Source: Halobellus captivus
Lineage (GTDB): Archaea; Halobacteriota; Halobacteria; Halobacteriales; Haloferacaceae
Direction of reading: 5' to 3'
DNA length: 64,000 nt
Assembly: GCF_003697845.1 (NCBI RefSeq)
Contig: NZ_RDQE01000007.1
Location: 117,495-181,494 of the forward strand
Below are positions 35,389 through 44,620 of this stretch, piece after piece. Positions within the stretch are counted from its first letter, which is position 1. Every line of letters begins with the position of its first letter. The notes beneath the pieces are model-generated. The model saw only the letters and a program-made list of their open reading frames with translations, was not told the DNA's origin and did no database searches. The translations under genes and the position numbers were made by a program.

Positions 35389-36626
35389 CCGCCGCTCCCG
35401 ACTCGGCGGAGTCGACCGACGCGGCCGGGGACGCCGAGGACCCTCCCGTCGGCGACGACGCCGGCGAAGGCCACGAAACCGGCGAAAACCACGAAACCGA
35501 CGATGCCGGCACCGACGTCGTCGCCGGCGGCGGCTACCCGGAGGCCTGTGACACGCCGGCCCGCAAGCTGCTGTACGACCTCGTGTCGATCCCCTCGCCC
35601 TCCGGCGAGGAGGCGGCGGCCGCGGAGCGCCTCGTCGACTTCTTCGAGGCCAACGGCCGCGAGGCGTGGACCGACGAGGTCGGGAACGTTCGCGCGCCCG
35701 CGAACGACGCGGTCCTTTTGACGTCCCACATCGACACCGTCCCCGGCGACATCCCGGTCGAGGTTCGGTCGGCTCCCGAGGACGCGGACGACCTCGCCGT
35801 GAGCGACGTCCGGGTGGGCGAGCCGGGCGAGCCCGTGCTGTGGGGGCGGGGATCGGTCGACGCGACCGGCCCGCTCGTCGCGATGGCGGTCGCCGCCGTC
35901 GAGACCGGCGTCTCGTTCGCCGGCGTCGTCGGCGAGGAGACCGGCTCGCGGGGGGCGCGCCACCTCGTCGCCGAGCGCGACGCGCCCGGGGCGGTGGTGA
36001 ACGGCGAGCCGTCGGGCTGGACCGGCGTCACGCTCGGCTACCGCGGCTTCCTCTCGGGGACGTACGTCAACACCAGCGAGTCGGGCCACTCCTCGCGGCC
36101 GGAGCCCAACGCGATCCAGCACGCGATCGACTGGTGGCACGGCGTCGAGGAGGCGTTCACGCCGGCGGACCCGGAGACCCCCGTCTTCGAGCAGGTGACG
36201 ACGAAACCCGTCTCCATGGACGGCGGATTGACCGACGACGGGCTCGCAGTCGAGGCCGCGATGGACGTGCAGCTCCGGGTGCCGCCCTCGCGGACCGTCG
36301 ACGAGGTCCACGAGCTCGCGGAGGCGGAGCTCTCGACCGGCTCGGTCCACTGGAAGGAACCGATCCCGCCGGTGATGGAGAGCCCCCGTACCGACCTCGC
36401 ACGGGCGTTCCGCGTGGCGATCCGCGGGGCCGGCGGCGACGTCCGCCTGCTCCGGAAGACCGGCACGAGCGACATGAACCTCTTCGCGGCCGCGTGGGAC
36501 TGTCCGATGGTCACCTACGGCCCCGGGAACTCCGAGCTGGACCACGCGCCCGACGAGCGGCTCCCGCTCTCCGAGCTGGACCGCGCGACGACCGTCCTCG
36601 CCGACGTCTGTCGCGACCGACCGTAG
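35385..36626 (+). CDS. argE: [LysW]-ornithine/lysine hydrolase (ArgE/LysK type)
   Basis: 413 aa from a GTG at 35385 that overlaps the argD TGA; the open frame runs further upstream but only as argD antiphase. An acidic N-terminal extension of about 45 residues precedes the M20 peptidase core: LTSHIDTVPGDI (first metal His and Asp), WGRGSVDATGPLVAM, FAGVVGEETGSRGARHL (catalytic Glu pair) and the C-terminal KTGTSDMNLFAAAW. It releases ornithine from the carrier. It is the last overlapping gene of the set; argF follows after a repeat-rich gap. Confidence 0.94.
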   Translation: MTAAPDSAESTDAAGDAEDPPVGDDAGEGHETGENHETDDAGTDVVAGGGYPEACDTPARKLLYDLVSIPSPSGEEAAAAERLVDFFEANGREAWTDEVGNVRAPANDAVLLTSHIDTVPGDIPVEVRSAPEDADDLAVSDVRVGEPGEPVLWGRGSVDATGPLVAMAVAAVETGVSFAGVVGEETGSRGARHLVAERDAPGAVVNGEPSGWTGVTLGYRGFLSGTYVNTSESGHSSRPEPNAIQHAIDWWHGVEEAFTPADPETPVFEQVTTKPVSMDGGLTDDGLAVEAAMDVQLRVPPSRTVDEVHELAEAELSTGSVHWKEPIPPVMESPRTDLARAFRVAIRGAGGDVRLLRKTGTSDMNLFAAAWDCPMVTYGPGNSELDHAPDERLPLSELDRATTVLADVCRDRP

Positions 36627-36703
36627 CGTCGCGGCCCGCGGGCCGTGACGCTCCCTTCTCGACGAGACCGACGCTCCCGCATCCGGGACTACCGTAACGA
36701 TAC

Positions 36704-36782
36704 CACCGCAATCGACGCCATCGCAACCGACGCCACCGCAATCGACGCCATCGCAACCGACGCCACCGCAACCGACATCGCC
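36704..36782 (+). repeat. 15/30-bp tandem repeat between argE and argF
   Basis: A 30-bp unit (36704-36733) is followed by an exact second copy (36734-36763) and a partial third copy with changes. Each 30-mer is itself two 15-mers, CACCGCAATCGACGC and CATCGCAACCGACGC. It fills much of the 209-bp gap before argF. The frame across it is not a convincing gene. Confidence 0.9.
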
Positions 36783-36835
36783 GCTCCCGACGAACGACGC
36801 ATCCGCACACACCAAATCGACGACACAACCCACAC

Positions 36836-37750
36836 ATGCCACTCGCTACCGACGACTTCCTCGACATCGACGACGTGACGCCGGCCGAACTGGACGCCCT
36901 GCTCGGTCGCGCGGCCGCCATGAAGGCCGGCGAGACCGATCCGCGACTCCCCGACACCACGCTCGGGATGATCTTCGAGAAGCCCTCGACGCGGACGCGG
37001 ATCTCCTTCGAGACGGGGATGACGCGGCTCGGCGGCCACGCGATGTTCCTCGGCCCCGACGACCTCCAGCTCGGCCACGGCGAGCCCTTGCGGGACACCG
37101 CGCGGGTGCTCGGTCGCTACGTCGACGCCGTGATGGCGCGGCTGTTCGACCACGGCGACGTCGAGACGCTCGCCGAGCACGCCGACTGTCCCGTGATCAA
37201 CGGCCTCACCGACGAGGCCCACCCCTGCCAGACGCTCGCGGACCTGCTCACGATCCGGGAGTCGGTCGGCGAGGACGCCACCGTGGCGTGGGTCGGCGAC
37301 GGCAACAACGTCGGGCAGTCGTTCGTCGTCGGCGCGGCGATGGCCGGGATCGACGTCCGGGTGGCCACGCCCGCCGAGTACGGGATGGACCCCGACGTCT
37401 TCGAGCGCGCGGCCGCCTTCGGTGCGGACGTGGAGCCGACCACCGATCCCGAGGCGGTCGTCGACGGGGCCGACGTCGTCTACACCGACGTGTGGATCTC
37501 GATGGGACAGGAGGACGAGCGCCACGAGAAGCTGGCCGCCTTCGACGGGTTCCAGGTGAACGCCGACCTGCTCGCCGGGACGGAGGCGAAGGTGATGCAC
37601 TGTCTGCCCGCCCACCGCGGCGAGGAGATCACGAACGACGTGCTCGAGTCCGACCGCGCGCTGGCGTGGGACCAGGCGGAGAACCGGATGCACGCGCAGA
37701 ACGCGCTGCTCGTCGAGCTGCTCGAGGACGAGGTCGAACCCGGATCGTAA
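36836..37750 (+). CDS. argF: Ornithine carbamoyltransferase
   Basis: 304 aa. The carbamoyl-phosphate site is FEKPSTRTRISFETGM, with HPCQTLADLLT and the ornithine/catalytic region MHCLPAHRGEEI. It makes citrulline from ornithine, the link between the carrier-based genes upstream and argGH. A promoter is not obvious; the tandem repeat just upstream lies where one would be. Downstream 280 bp hold no gene apart from a dispersed-repeat core. Confidence 0.96.
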   Translation: MPLATDDFLDIDDVTPAELDALLGRAAAMKAGETDPRLPDTTLGMIFEKPSTRTRISFETGMTRLGGHAMFLGPDDLQLGHGEPLRDTARVLGRYVDAVMARLFDHGDVETLAEHADCPVINGLTDEAHPCQTLADLLTIRESVGEDATVAWVGDGNNVGQSFVVGAAMAGIDVRVATPAEYGMDPDVFERAAAFGADVEPTTDPEAVVDGADVVYTDVWISMGQEDERHEKLAAFDGFQVNADLLAGTEAKVMHCLPAHRGEEITNDVLESDRALAWDQAENRMHAQNALLVELLEDEVEPGS

Positions 37751-37902
37751 TCGACCCGACCGACCCCGCCGGCATCGCCTTCTCCCCCGACCGCCCTACC
37801 CCGGCGCGCGCGACCCCGCGAGGACGACCGACGGGAGTCCGAGCGGAACGCGCGCGAGGGAGCACCCGATCGCGCCGCCGAAATCACGGCGGCGCGGCCG
37901 GT

Positions 37903-37924
37903 GCGAGGCTGGGGAGGCGTGAGG
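37903..37924 (+). repeat. Dispersed repeat core, copy 1
   Basis: The 22-mer starting GCGAGGCTGGGGAGG matches 20 of 22 positions in the reverse complement of 40246-40267. Both lie in GC-rich intergenic DNA next to similar 'GCGAGGGAGC'-type words. Confidence 0.6.
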
Positions 37925-38028
37925 TCACGCTTCGGCGGCCGTCGCTCGCTGGCGACGACCGGAGGGATTCGGGCGCGATCGCCGGCCTATCGAGGGTGAT
38001 CGTCGGCCTACTGAAGACGACCACAGAC

Positions 38029-38397
38029 CTACCGAATCCGCCACCACAGCGACCGAAGCTTGTACCCGATCGATCCGGCCCGATAGCCGTTCCAGCCGCT
38101 CATCCCGCCCGCGAGCGTCGAGGCGTCGTACCCCTCCTCCTTGAGGACGCTCGTCGCCCGCTTCGCGACGATCCCCATCTTACACACCGTGACGACCTCC
38201 CGGTCCCGCGGGATCTCGTCCAGCCGGTCCCGGAGCGCCGACTCGTCGCCCGCGCGGAGGGCACCGTACACGGGCAGGTTGTGGCTCCCGTCGATCGCGT
38301 CCGATTCGTACGCCTCCGCCGGGCGGACATCGAGGACGAAGGGCTCGTCGTCGTCCTCGAGGCGATCGTCCAACTCGTCCGGACGGATCCCGTTCAT
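38029..38397 (-). CDS. Rhodanese-like domain protein
   Basis: 122 aa from the ATG at 38397; longer frames upstream belong to the FMN-reductase region. The rhodanese fold is shown by FVLDVRPAEAYESDAIDGSHNLP, the active-site Cys in VVTVCKMGIVAKRA and the end LAGGMSGWNGY. It moves sulfane sulfur or acts as a redox/phosphate sensor; the role is open. Its ATG overlaps the TGA of the flavin reductase gene (38394-38397), so the two form one unit and may share a thiol or redox job. Confidence 0.9.
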   Translation of the reverse strand: MNGIRPDELDDRLEDDDEPFVLDVRPAEAYESDAIDGSHNLPVYGALRAGDESALRDRLDEIPRDREVVTVCKMGIVAKRATSVLKEEGYDASTLAGGMSGWNGYRAGSIGYKLRSLWWRIR

Positions 38398-38927
38398 CCG
38401 CGTAGTCGCTCCGCGTGTTCGGTCACGATCCGGCCGAGCCGCTCCGTCCGTTTCCGGAGGTCGTCGTCGGAGATCCGCCCGCCGTCGTCGATCTCCGATG
38501 AGGCTCCGCGGATCCCGACCTCGTGGGGGACCACCCACGCGTGGACGTTCCGGAACGTCGACCGGAGGTGTTCGAGGGTGCCGCCGTAGGAGCCGCCGCC
38601 GGCGGTCGCGAGCAGCCCGACGGCGGTGTTCTCGTACTCGTGGGAGCCGCAGAAGTCGTGGAAGTTCTTGAACGTCGAGGAGTAGGAGCCGTGGTAGACG
38701 GGAGTGCCCGCGAGCACGCCGTCGGCCTCGCGGACGCGGCGTTTCAGGCGCTCGCTGTCCCCCCGGTCGTCCTCGTCGGGGTGGTATAACGGGAGGTCGA
38801 CCGCACCGAGATCGATCAGGTCGGTCTCCGCGCCGGCGTCGGCCGCGGCGGCGAGCGCGACCCGGAGGGCGGCCTTCGTAGTGCTCGCCTCCCGGCGGCT
38901 GCCGGAGATCGCGACGATCCGTGTCAT
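38394..38927 (-). CDS. NADPH-dependent FMN reductase family protein
   Basis: 177 aa from the ATG at 38927 (MTRIVAISGSRREAS); the frame extends upstream without conserved sequence. The flavodoxin-like fold is marked by ISGSRREAST (phosphate loop), GTPVYHGSYSSTFKNFHDFC and LLATAGGGSYGGTLEHLRS. It probably reduces flavin or quinones with NADPH. It overlaps the rhodanese gene by 4 bp. Confidence 0.92.
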   Translation of the reverse strand: MTRIVAISGSRREASTTKAALRVALAAAADAGAETDLIDLGAVDLPLYHPDEDDRGDSERLKRRVREADGVLAGTPVYHGSYSSTFKNFHDFCGSHEYENTAVGLLATAGGGSYGGTLEHLRSTFRNVHAWVVPHEVGIRGASSEIDDGGRISDDDLRKRTERLGRIVTEHAERLRG

Positions 38928-39147
38928 ACGCCGGATTCGGGCCGGGGAATCAAAAACGCAGGCGGTTCGACGCGCGCGGTCGGAGAAAATCGATCTCGGG
39001 TCGTTTTCGCCCGGTGTCGCGTGGCTCCGGTTGAAACGGGCGTGCGGAGTGACCGCTGTCCGTCCTTCCGGATTCTGGTGGCCCTCTCGCTCCCGTGACG
39101 GACCGAGTGCCCGCACGTTTTCAAAGGCCGAGCGACGAAGCCCGTTC

Positions 39148-39906
39148 ATGGACGTCCCGCCCTCCATCGACCGATCGGATCACGTGACCGTGCGTCGTCT
39201 GCTCCGGCTCGCTCTCGCGGTGTCTCTGATAAGCCTCGTCTTCTTCTATCCGGGAGCCATCTCGTCACCGTATAGCGATACGGGACTCACCGGATACTAC
39301 AGCAATCAGATAGTCGAACGGGGAGACAGCGTCGAATCGATCGACCACGCCGAAGTCACGGACGAGACGAGCGTGTACCGATACGACGAGCTCTCACCCG
39401 TTGCCAAGGAAGTCTTCGACGAAACGAGGTCGGCTGAAGGCGATCCGTTCACGATAACGATCTGTCACGATTGGGCGGTGGTTTGCGACGAGTATTACGC
39501 ATCCGACGTTCCAGGAGAGTTCGAATACGGAGCCGTGGGTCACAACGTCGACGAAAACGAACTGTATACCATAATCGAGGACGACGGAGAGGCGTACCTG
39601 CTTCAGACGGGCGCTTTGGGACACGGCGACGGATGGGACCTGTCGGGTCTGCCGCTCATGGTTCTAAGCTCTCTGATGGTGTTGTTGGTTTCCGGCGTTC
39701 TTTTCCACAACACGATCAGACCGCCGAACCCCGACGGAGACGGATTCGTCTCCCATGACACGGTTTTCGGGTCGTTGATCGGCCTCTTCGCGCTCGCCGT
39801 TCCCTACCTTCACATGGGAGACGTACTCACCGTTCATCAGTCTCGCGTGTTGATCGTTGGGGTCGTCGCCGTCGGGGTCCCGGTGTATTATTTGAGGGAT
39901 AGATAG
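39148..39906 (+). CDS. Haloarchaeal membrane protein, DUF7979-like
   Basis: 252 aa from the ATG at 39148. An N-terminal helix (LLRLALAVSLISLVFFYPG), an outside domain of about 110 residues with VYRYDELSPVAKEVFDETRS and a YYASDVPG segment, and then three C-terminal helices (LPLMVLSSLMVLLVSGVLFH, DTVFGSLIGLFALAVPYL, RVLIVGVVAVGVPVYYL). The YRYDELSP motif matches a widespread haloarchaeal family of unknown function; the family number is from memory. The gene is clearly poorer in GC than its neighbours and probably came by transfer. Confidence 0.75.
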   Translation: MDVPPSIDRSDHVTVRRLLRLALAVSLISLVFFYPGAISSPYSDTGLTGYYSNQIVERGDSVESIDHAEVTDETSVYRYDELSPVAKEVFDETRSAEGDPFTITICHDWAVVCDEYYASDVPGEFEYGAVGHNVDENELYTIIEDDGEAYLLQTGALGHGDGWDLSGLPLMVLSSLMVLLVSGVLFHNTIRPPNPDGDGFVSHDTVFGSLIGLFALAVPYLHMGDVLTVHQSRVLIVGVVAVGVPVYYLRDR

Positions 39907-40464
39907 CGAATGTTTCGTTGGTCTCGGAGTCGCCTGCGCGGAAGGGGATTCCATCCGATTTCGTCGAATTCCTACTCTTCGGCTGTTGTTCGACCGAAAC
40001 AACAGGACACTGAGGGCTGCTAGTGGTACGGGTGTTTCGTGAGTAATCGAAGTGATAAGAAGGTGGTCATTGCTGGTGCGATGATCACGATCACGGAGAA
40101 CGCCTCCAAAGCCCCAGCCGGCTCCGGTCGAGGGCCTCGCTGTGGTCCTCGTCGCTCACTGCGTTCGCTCCCGCGGTGCTTGCGTCGGCCGTCTTCCCGG
40201 AGCCGGCTGTCCCTTTGAGTCCCACCCAACTGCCCCGCAGCCGCACCTCATACCTCCCCAGCCTCGCGGCTCCCTCCGCTTCGCTTCGATCGCCGCTCCC
40301 TCGCGGGCTCCTCGCGCCCGTTGGGCGCTCGGAGGCGCGCCACCGCTATCAGTCGGTGTGTAAACTGCGTTGACCGATCCGTCCGCCCTCGTGCCTCCGA
40401 TTCGCCCGCGCAAGGTTCGCGAGCGACACCGGACGTTATGGTCCCGGCCGCCGAGGGAGCGAAC
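39907..40464. other. Intergenic region with dispersed-repeat sequence
   Basis: About 560 bp without a supported gene. The first 150 bp are AT-richer. From about 40110 to 40350 it is very GC-rich with the words CCTCCCCAGCCTCGCGGC and GCGCCCGTTGGGCGC (a palindrome), a style often met as dispersed intergenic repeats in Halorubrum-like genomes. The upstream ATG of the mutase frame (40321) lies inside this repeat and is not used. Confidence 0.5.
40246..40267 (-). repeat. Dispersed repeat core, copy 2
   Basis: Reverse complement of the 22-mer at 37903-37924, 20 of 22 identical. It is embedded in a longer GC-rich element at about 40110-40350. Confidence 0.6.
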
Positions 40465-41844
40465 ATGGACCAGATCTCGTTCGGCACGGACGGCTGGCGG
40501 GCGACGCTCGACGTCTTCACCGACGACCGGGTGCGGATCGTGGGACAGGCGGTCGCCGACCACCTCGAGGCGGCGGGCCACGACGAGCCGGTCGCCGTGG
40601 GGTACGACGCCCGCGAGACCTCGGAGGGGTTCGCCGAGAGCCTCGCCGAGGTGCTCTCGGGCAACGGCTTCGACGTTCTGCTCCCCGAACGCGACGTCCC
40701 CACTCCCCTGATCGCCTACGGCATCGTCGACGAGGGGCTGGCGGGCGCGTGTATGGTGACCGCCTCCCACAACCCGCCGGAGTACAACGGCGTGAAGTTC
40801 ATCCCGAGCGACGGCGCACCCGCGCTGCCCGACGTGACCGAGGACGTCGTCTCGCGGCTCGCGGAGCCGGACCTCCTGCCCGAGAACGAACGCGGGGAGG
40901 TCCGGCGACACGACTTCGTGACTCCGCACGCGGAGGCGGCCCGCGACCTCGTCGACGCCGACCTCGACGGGCTCACGGTCGCGTACGACGCGATGCACGG
41001 CAGCGGCCGCGGCGTGACCGACGCCCTGCTGGAGTCCGCCGGTGCGGAGGTGCGCCGTCTCCGCTGTGACCGGGATCCCACGTTCGGCGGCGAGTCCCCC
41101 GAACCCAGCGCGGAACACCTCGAGGACCTCGCCGACCTCGTCACTGACCCCGGAAACGACATCGACCTCGGCGTCGCCAACGACGGCGACTCCGACCGGG
41201 TCGCGGTGGTGACGCCCGAACGCGGCGTGCTCGACGCCAACCTGTTTTATGCCGCCTGTTACGACCGCCTGCTGGAGACCGACTCGGGTCCGGCGGTCCG
41301 GACCGTCTCGACGACGTTCCTCGTCGACCGGATCGCGGAGGCGCACGGCGAGGAGGTGTACGAGACGCCGGTCGGATTCAAGTGGGTCGCCGAGGCGATG
41401 GGCGAACACGACGCGCTGTTCGGCGGCGAGGAGTCCGGCGGGTTCTCCGTGCGCGGGCACGTCCGCGAGAAGGACGGCGTGTTGATGGCGCTGCTCGCGG
41501 CCGACGCCGCCGACGCGGAGCCGTTCGACGCCCGCGTCGACCGCCTGCTCGACGAACACGGCCGGATCGCCGCCGGAAAGGTCTCGCTCGACTGCCCGGA
41601 CGACCGGAAGGCGGGCGTCCTCGACGAGCTTGAGGACCACATCCCCGAGTCCGTCGACGGCCACGCGGTCGCGGAGGTCGTCACCCTCGACGGGTTCAAG
41701 CTCCTCCTGGCGAACGGCTCCTGGTTGCTCGTCCGCCCCTCGGGGACCGAGCCGAAGCTGCGGGTGTACGCGGAGGCCGACAGCGACGACCGCGTCGAGT
41801 CGCTGCTGGCGGAGGGACGGGAGCTCGTCGAGCCGCTCGTGTGA
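40465..41844 (+). CDS. Phosphoglucomutase/phosphomannomutase family protein
   Basis: 459 aa from MDQISFGTDGWRA (ATG 40465), the usual archaeal length; an ATG at 40438 would add nine residues. Alpha-D-phosphohexomutase signatures are all there: active Ser in MVTASHNPPEYNGVKF, metal loop GVANDGDSDRVAVV, sugar loop FGGEESGGFS and phosphate loop RPSGTEPKLRVYAEA. It interconverts hexose 1- and 6-phosphates or acts on glucosamine phosphate; the exact sugar is not decided by the motifs. Confidence 0.93.
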   Translation: MDQISFGTDGWRATLDVFTDDRVRIVGQAVADHLEAAGHDEPVAVGYDARETSEGFAESLAEVLSGNGFDVLLPERDVPTPLIAYGIVDEGLAGACMVTASHNPPEYNGVKFIPSDGAPALPDVTEDVVSRLAEPDLLPENERGEVRRHDFVTPHAEAARDLVDADLDGLTVAYDAMHGSGRGVTDALLESAGAEVRRLRCDRDPTFGGESPEPSAEHLEDLADLVTDPGNDIDLGVANDGDSDRVAVVTPERGVLDANLFYAACYDRLLETDSGPAVRTVSTTFLVDRIAEAHGEEVYETPVGFKWVAEAMGEHDALFGGEESGGFSVRGHVREKDGVLMALLAADAADAEPFDARVDRLLDEHGRIAAGKVSLDCPDDRKAGVLDELEDHIPESVDGHAVAEVVTLDGFKLLLANGSWLLVRPSGTEPKLRVYAEADSDDRVESLLAEGRELVEPLV

Positions 41845-41951
41845 GTCGGGCGCGTCCGTTCGCGTGAGCCTGACACGTCCGCTCGTATGACCTCAACACG
41901 CCCGGTCACACGGCCCGACCGTGCCGTCCGGACGCGCTCCGATTGGGTGGC

Positions 41952-41983
41952 TTTTTAGGGGATACCACCCTAGTCGAGCGTAT
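41952..41983 (+). promoter_or_regulatory. TATA box and leader of the PCNA gene
   Basis: TTTTTAG (41952-41958) begins 32 bp before the ATG at 41984. This picks MFKAIV as the start over upstream frames. Confidence 0.6.
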
Positions 41984-42727
41984 ATGTTCAAGGCCATCGT
42001 GAGCGCGTCGACGCTGCAGGACGCGCTCGATTCGGTGAGCGTGCTGGTCGACGAGTGTAAGATCCGCCTGAACGAGGAGGCGCTCTCGATCCGCGCGGTC
42101 GACCCCGCGAACGTCGGCATGGTCGATCTCACCCTCGAGGCCGCCGCGTTCGAGTCCTACGAGGCCGACGGCGGCGTCATCGGCGTCAACCTCGCCCGCC
42201 TCGAGGACATCGCCGGCATGGCCAACTCCGGCGACCTGATCCACCTCGAACTCGACGAGGAGACCCGCAAGCTCCACATCGAGACCGACGGGCTCTCGTA
42301 CACGCTCGCGCTCATCGACCCCGACTCCATCCGCCAGGAGCCGGACATCCCCGACCTGGACCTCCCCGCCGAGATCGTCGTCGAGGGGGCACAGCTCGAC
42401 CGCGGCGTGAAGGCCGCCGACATGGTCTCGGACCACATCCGGCTTCGCGTCGACGAGACCGCGGAGACGTTCCTCATCGAGGCCGAGGGCGACACCGACG
42501 ACGTCGACCTGGAACTCGCCCGCGAGGACCTCATCGCGCTCACCGCCGGGCCCGCGGACTCGCTCTTCAGCCTCGACTACCTCAAGGACATGAACAAGGC
42601 GATCCCCGGCGACGCCGAGGTCACCGTCGAGCTCGGCGAGGAGTTCCCCGTCAAGCTCCACTACGCCTTCGGCGAGGGGTTGGGTCAAGTGACGTACATG
42701 TTGGCCCCTCGCATTCAGAGCGACTGA
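41984..42727 (+). CDS. pcn: DNA polymerase sliding clamp PCNA
   Basis: 247 aa, the standard clamp length. [26 protein letters not shown] opens domain one; [18 protein letters not shown] and the second domain [23 protein letters not shown] are typical, with the C-terminal YMLAPRI. The trimer encircles DNA and tethers polymerases, ligase and FEN1. The protein is very acidic, as in other halophiles. It stands alone in its transcription unit, with the sensor kinase convergent. Confidence 0.97.
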   Translation: MFKAIVSASTLQDALDSVSVLVDECKIRLNEEALSIRAVDPANVGMVDLTLEAAAFESYEADGGVIGVNLARLEDIAGMANSGDLIHLELDEETRKLHIETDGLSYTLALIDPDSIRQEPDIPDLDLPAEIVVEGAQLDRGVKAADMVSDHIRLRVDETAETFLIEAEGDTDDVDLELAREDLIALTAGPADSLFSLDYLKDMNKAIPGDAEVTVELGEEFPVKLHYAFGEGLGQVTYMLAPRIQSD

Positions 42728-42784
42728 AGCCCTCGAAAACGACGGATTCGGACCTCTCTTCTCCCCTTCCGCTTCTCGACCGTC

Positions 42785-44548
42785 TCACCTTCCGTCCCCG
42801 ACCGGTATCCGCACCGTCACCCGCGTCCCGCGCGGCTCGCGGTCGGCGTACGCCACGTCGGCTCCGAGCGCGCCGGCGCCCCACTCGACGACCCACAGCC
42901 CGAGCCCGGAGCCGTGTTCGAGCGCGGTCTCCTGGCCGGACTCGACCGCGCTCACCTCGTGGTCGGGGATCCCGGAACCGTCGTCCTCGACGACGAGGAC
43001 GAATCGGTGGGCGCCCTCACGTCGAAGGGTCACCTGAACCCACGCGCCGCCGTCCTCCCGCTCCGTTCCCGCGCCGTCGTGGTGCTCGATCGCGTTCTCG
43101 ACGGTGTTCTCGACGACCGCCCGGAGGGCGTCGGGCCTGAGTCGGGCGGTCGATTCGTTCTCACTCTCCTCCCCGACGTCGATCGTGAGGTCGACGGTCG
43201 CGTCCGGGTCGCGCTCGCGGGCTTCGTCGACGACCTCCTCGACGGCTTCGGCCACGTCGATTTCGACGGGGTCGGCGTCGGCCAGCAGCGACTCGACGGT
43301 GCCGGCCTTCTCGCCGAGCGCGGCAAGCGCCCCCGAGCGTCGCTCGATCGCGTCGGCCATTCGGACGAGTTCGGGGTCGTCGAGCTGCTCGACGAGTAGT
43401 TCGCCGTAGCCGTGGACGAGTCCGGCGTCGTTGCGGAGGTTGTGTCGGAGTACCCGGTTGAGCACCTCCAGCTGTTGGCGGCGGCGTTCGCGCTCGGTGA
43501 CGTCCGAGAGGACGACGGTATACCCGACGTGGGTGCCGTTCGGGTCGGTCAGCCGTGACGTCGACACCGCGTAGGTGCGGCGGCGACCGCCGGTGTTGAC
43601 CGTTATCTCGTCGTCCTCGTCCACGGTTATCGGCACGTCGAGGAACGCCGAGAGCGGTCGGTCACGGGCGGCCGCGGCGTCGACGCCGAGGAGCGTCCCG
43701 GCGGCGGGGTTGAGCCGGACGATCCGATGGTCGAGCGCGAGCGCCACGATGGGGTCGGCGAGGTCGTCGATCGCCGTGCGCTCGGCGGCGCGACTGGTGG
43801 TCGGGTTCCGGTCGAACATCTCCGCGCGGTTGAACGCGTACGCGTCGAGCAGCACGTGCGGGACGAACATGAGGGGCGCGAGCTGGAGCTGCGGCACCGG
43901 TCCCACTCCGAGCGTCCAGGCGACGAGCGCGAACCCCGGCGGGAGCGAACTCAACGCCACCGCCGCGCTCTCGCGCCGGTAGAGGGGGCCGTAGCTGAGC
44001 AGCGTGTCCACGAGCAGGAAGACCGCGCTGGCGACGAGGACCGTCTCCACCGCGACGACGAGGTACGCCCACGGGCCGAGCGCGTACGAGACGGTCGACA
44101 CGTCGAAGACCGGGTCGAACCGGAACCCCGTCCAGAACGCGCCGTGGAGGGGGTTCGTCGCGAGGCCGACCGTCGAGAGGAGGCCGAACCCGACGACCAC
44201 GGCGAAGGGGCGGCTCCGGACCACGTCGCTGCGTCCCGTGTACTCGAGCGCGAACCCGAGGAAGGCGATCCCCGTCCAGACGACTCCGAGCCACGTCGTC
44301 GCCTCCAGGACGACCCGGAGCGTCGGGTCGTCGACGAGCAGGCCGACGCCGTAGGAGAGACACCACGTCGCCTGCGCCGCGAACACGCCGAGGAACCAGT
44401 CGACGCCCGGCCGGCCGCGGTGACGACGGATCGCCCACGCGAGCCCGAGCGCACCGATCCCGCCGGCGATCGACCCGACGGCGGGCCACGCGGGGACGGC
44501 CGGCCACGCGGAGAGGAGCCACGCGGGGACGGCGTCGAGGAGGACCAT
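42785..44548 (-). CDS. Sensor histidine kinase with N-terminal 7TM region and PAS domain
   Basis: 587 aa. Residues 1-240 hold seven hydrophobic segments of the histidine-kinase 7TM type, then a PAS domain (about 255-352; IDDLADPIVALALDHRIVRLNPAAG). The phosphorylated His is H369 in RVLRHNLRND, the haloarchaeal form of the H-box. The ATPase domain has VVENTVENAIEHH (N-box), VEDDGSGIP (G1) and HGSGLGLWVV (G2). It would sense a membrane or soluble signal and phosphorylate a partner that is not encoded beside it, as is usual in haloarchaea. Confidence 0.92.
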   Translation of the reverse strand: MVLLDAVPAWLLSAWPAVPAWPAVGSIAGGIGALGLAWAIRRHRGRPGVDWFLGVFAAQATWCLSYGVGLLVDDPTLRVVLEATTWLGVVWTGIAFLGFALEYTGRSDVVRSRPFAVVVGFGLLSTVGLATNPLHGAFWTGFRFDPVFDVSTVSYALGPWAYLVVAVETVLVASAVFLLVDTLLSYGPLYRRESAAVALSSLPPGFALVAWTLGVGPVPQLQLAPLMFVPHVLLDAYAFNRAEMFDRNPTTSRAAERTAIDDLADPIVALALDHRIVRLNPAAGTLLGVDAAAARDRPLSAFLDVPITVDEDDEITVNTGGRRRTYAVSTSRLTDPNGTHVGYTVVLSDVTERERRRQQLEVLNRVLRHNLRNDAGLVHGYGELLVEQLDDPELVRMADAIERRSGALAALGEKAGTVESLLADADPVEIDVAEAVEEVVDEARERDPDATVDLTIDVGEESENESTARLRPDALRAVVENTVENAIEHHDGAGTEREDGGAWVQVTLRREGAHRFVLVVEDDGSGIPDHEVSAVESGQETALEHGSGLGLWVVEWGAGALGADVAYADREPRGTRVTVRIPVGDGR

Positions 44549-44620
44549 ACGCCCGGTACGACGGAGACGCGTGGCCTAAAGCTGTCGTGTAGCTCCCCCT
44601 CGTCCGCCGGCTCGGCGTCC

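Noticed and set aside
36704-36782. Possible CRISPR array
   Set aside because: The 15/30-bp units are directly adjacent without spacers, and no cas gene lies near.
36645-36878. 77-codon plus-strand frame across the argE-argF repeat
   Set aside because: Made of the tandem repeat (ATDATAIDAI pattern) and runs out of frame into argF; no start signal.
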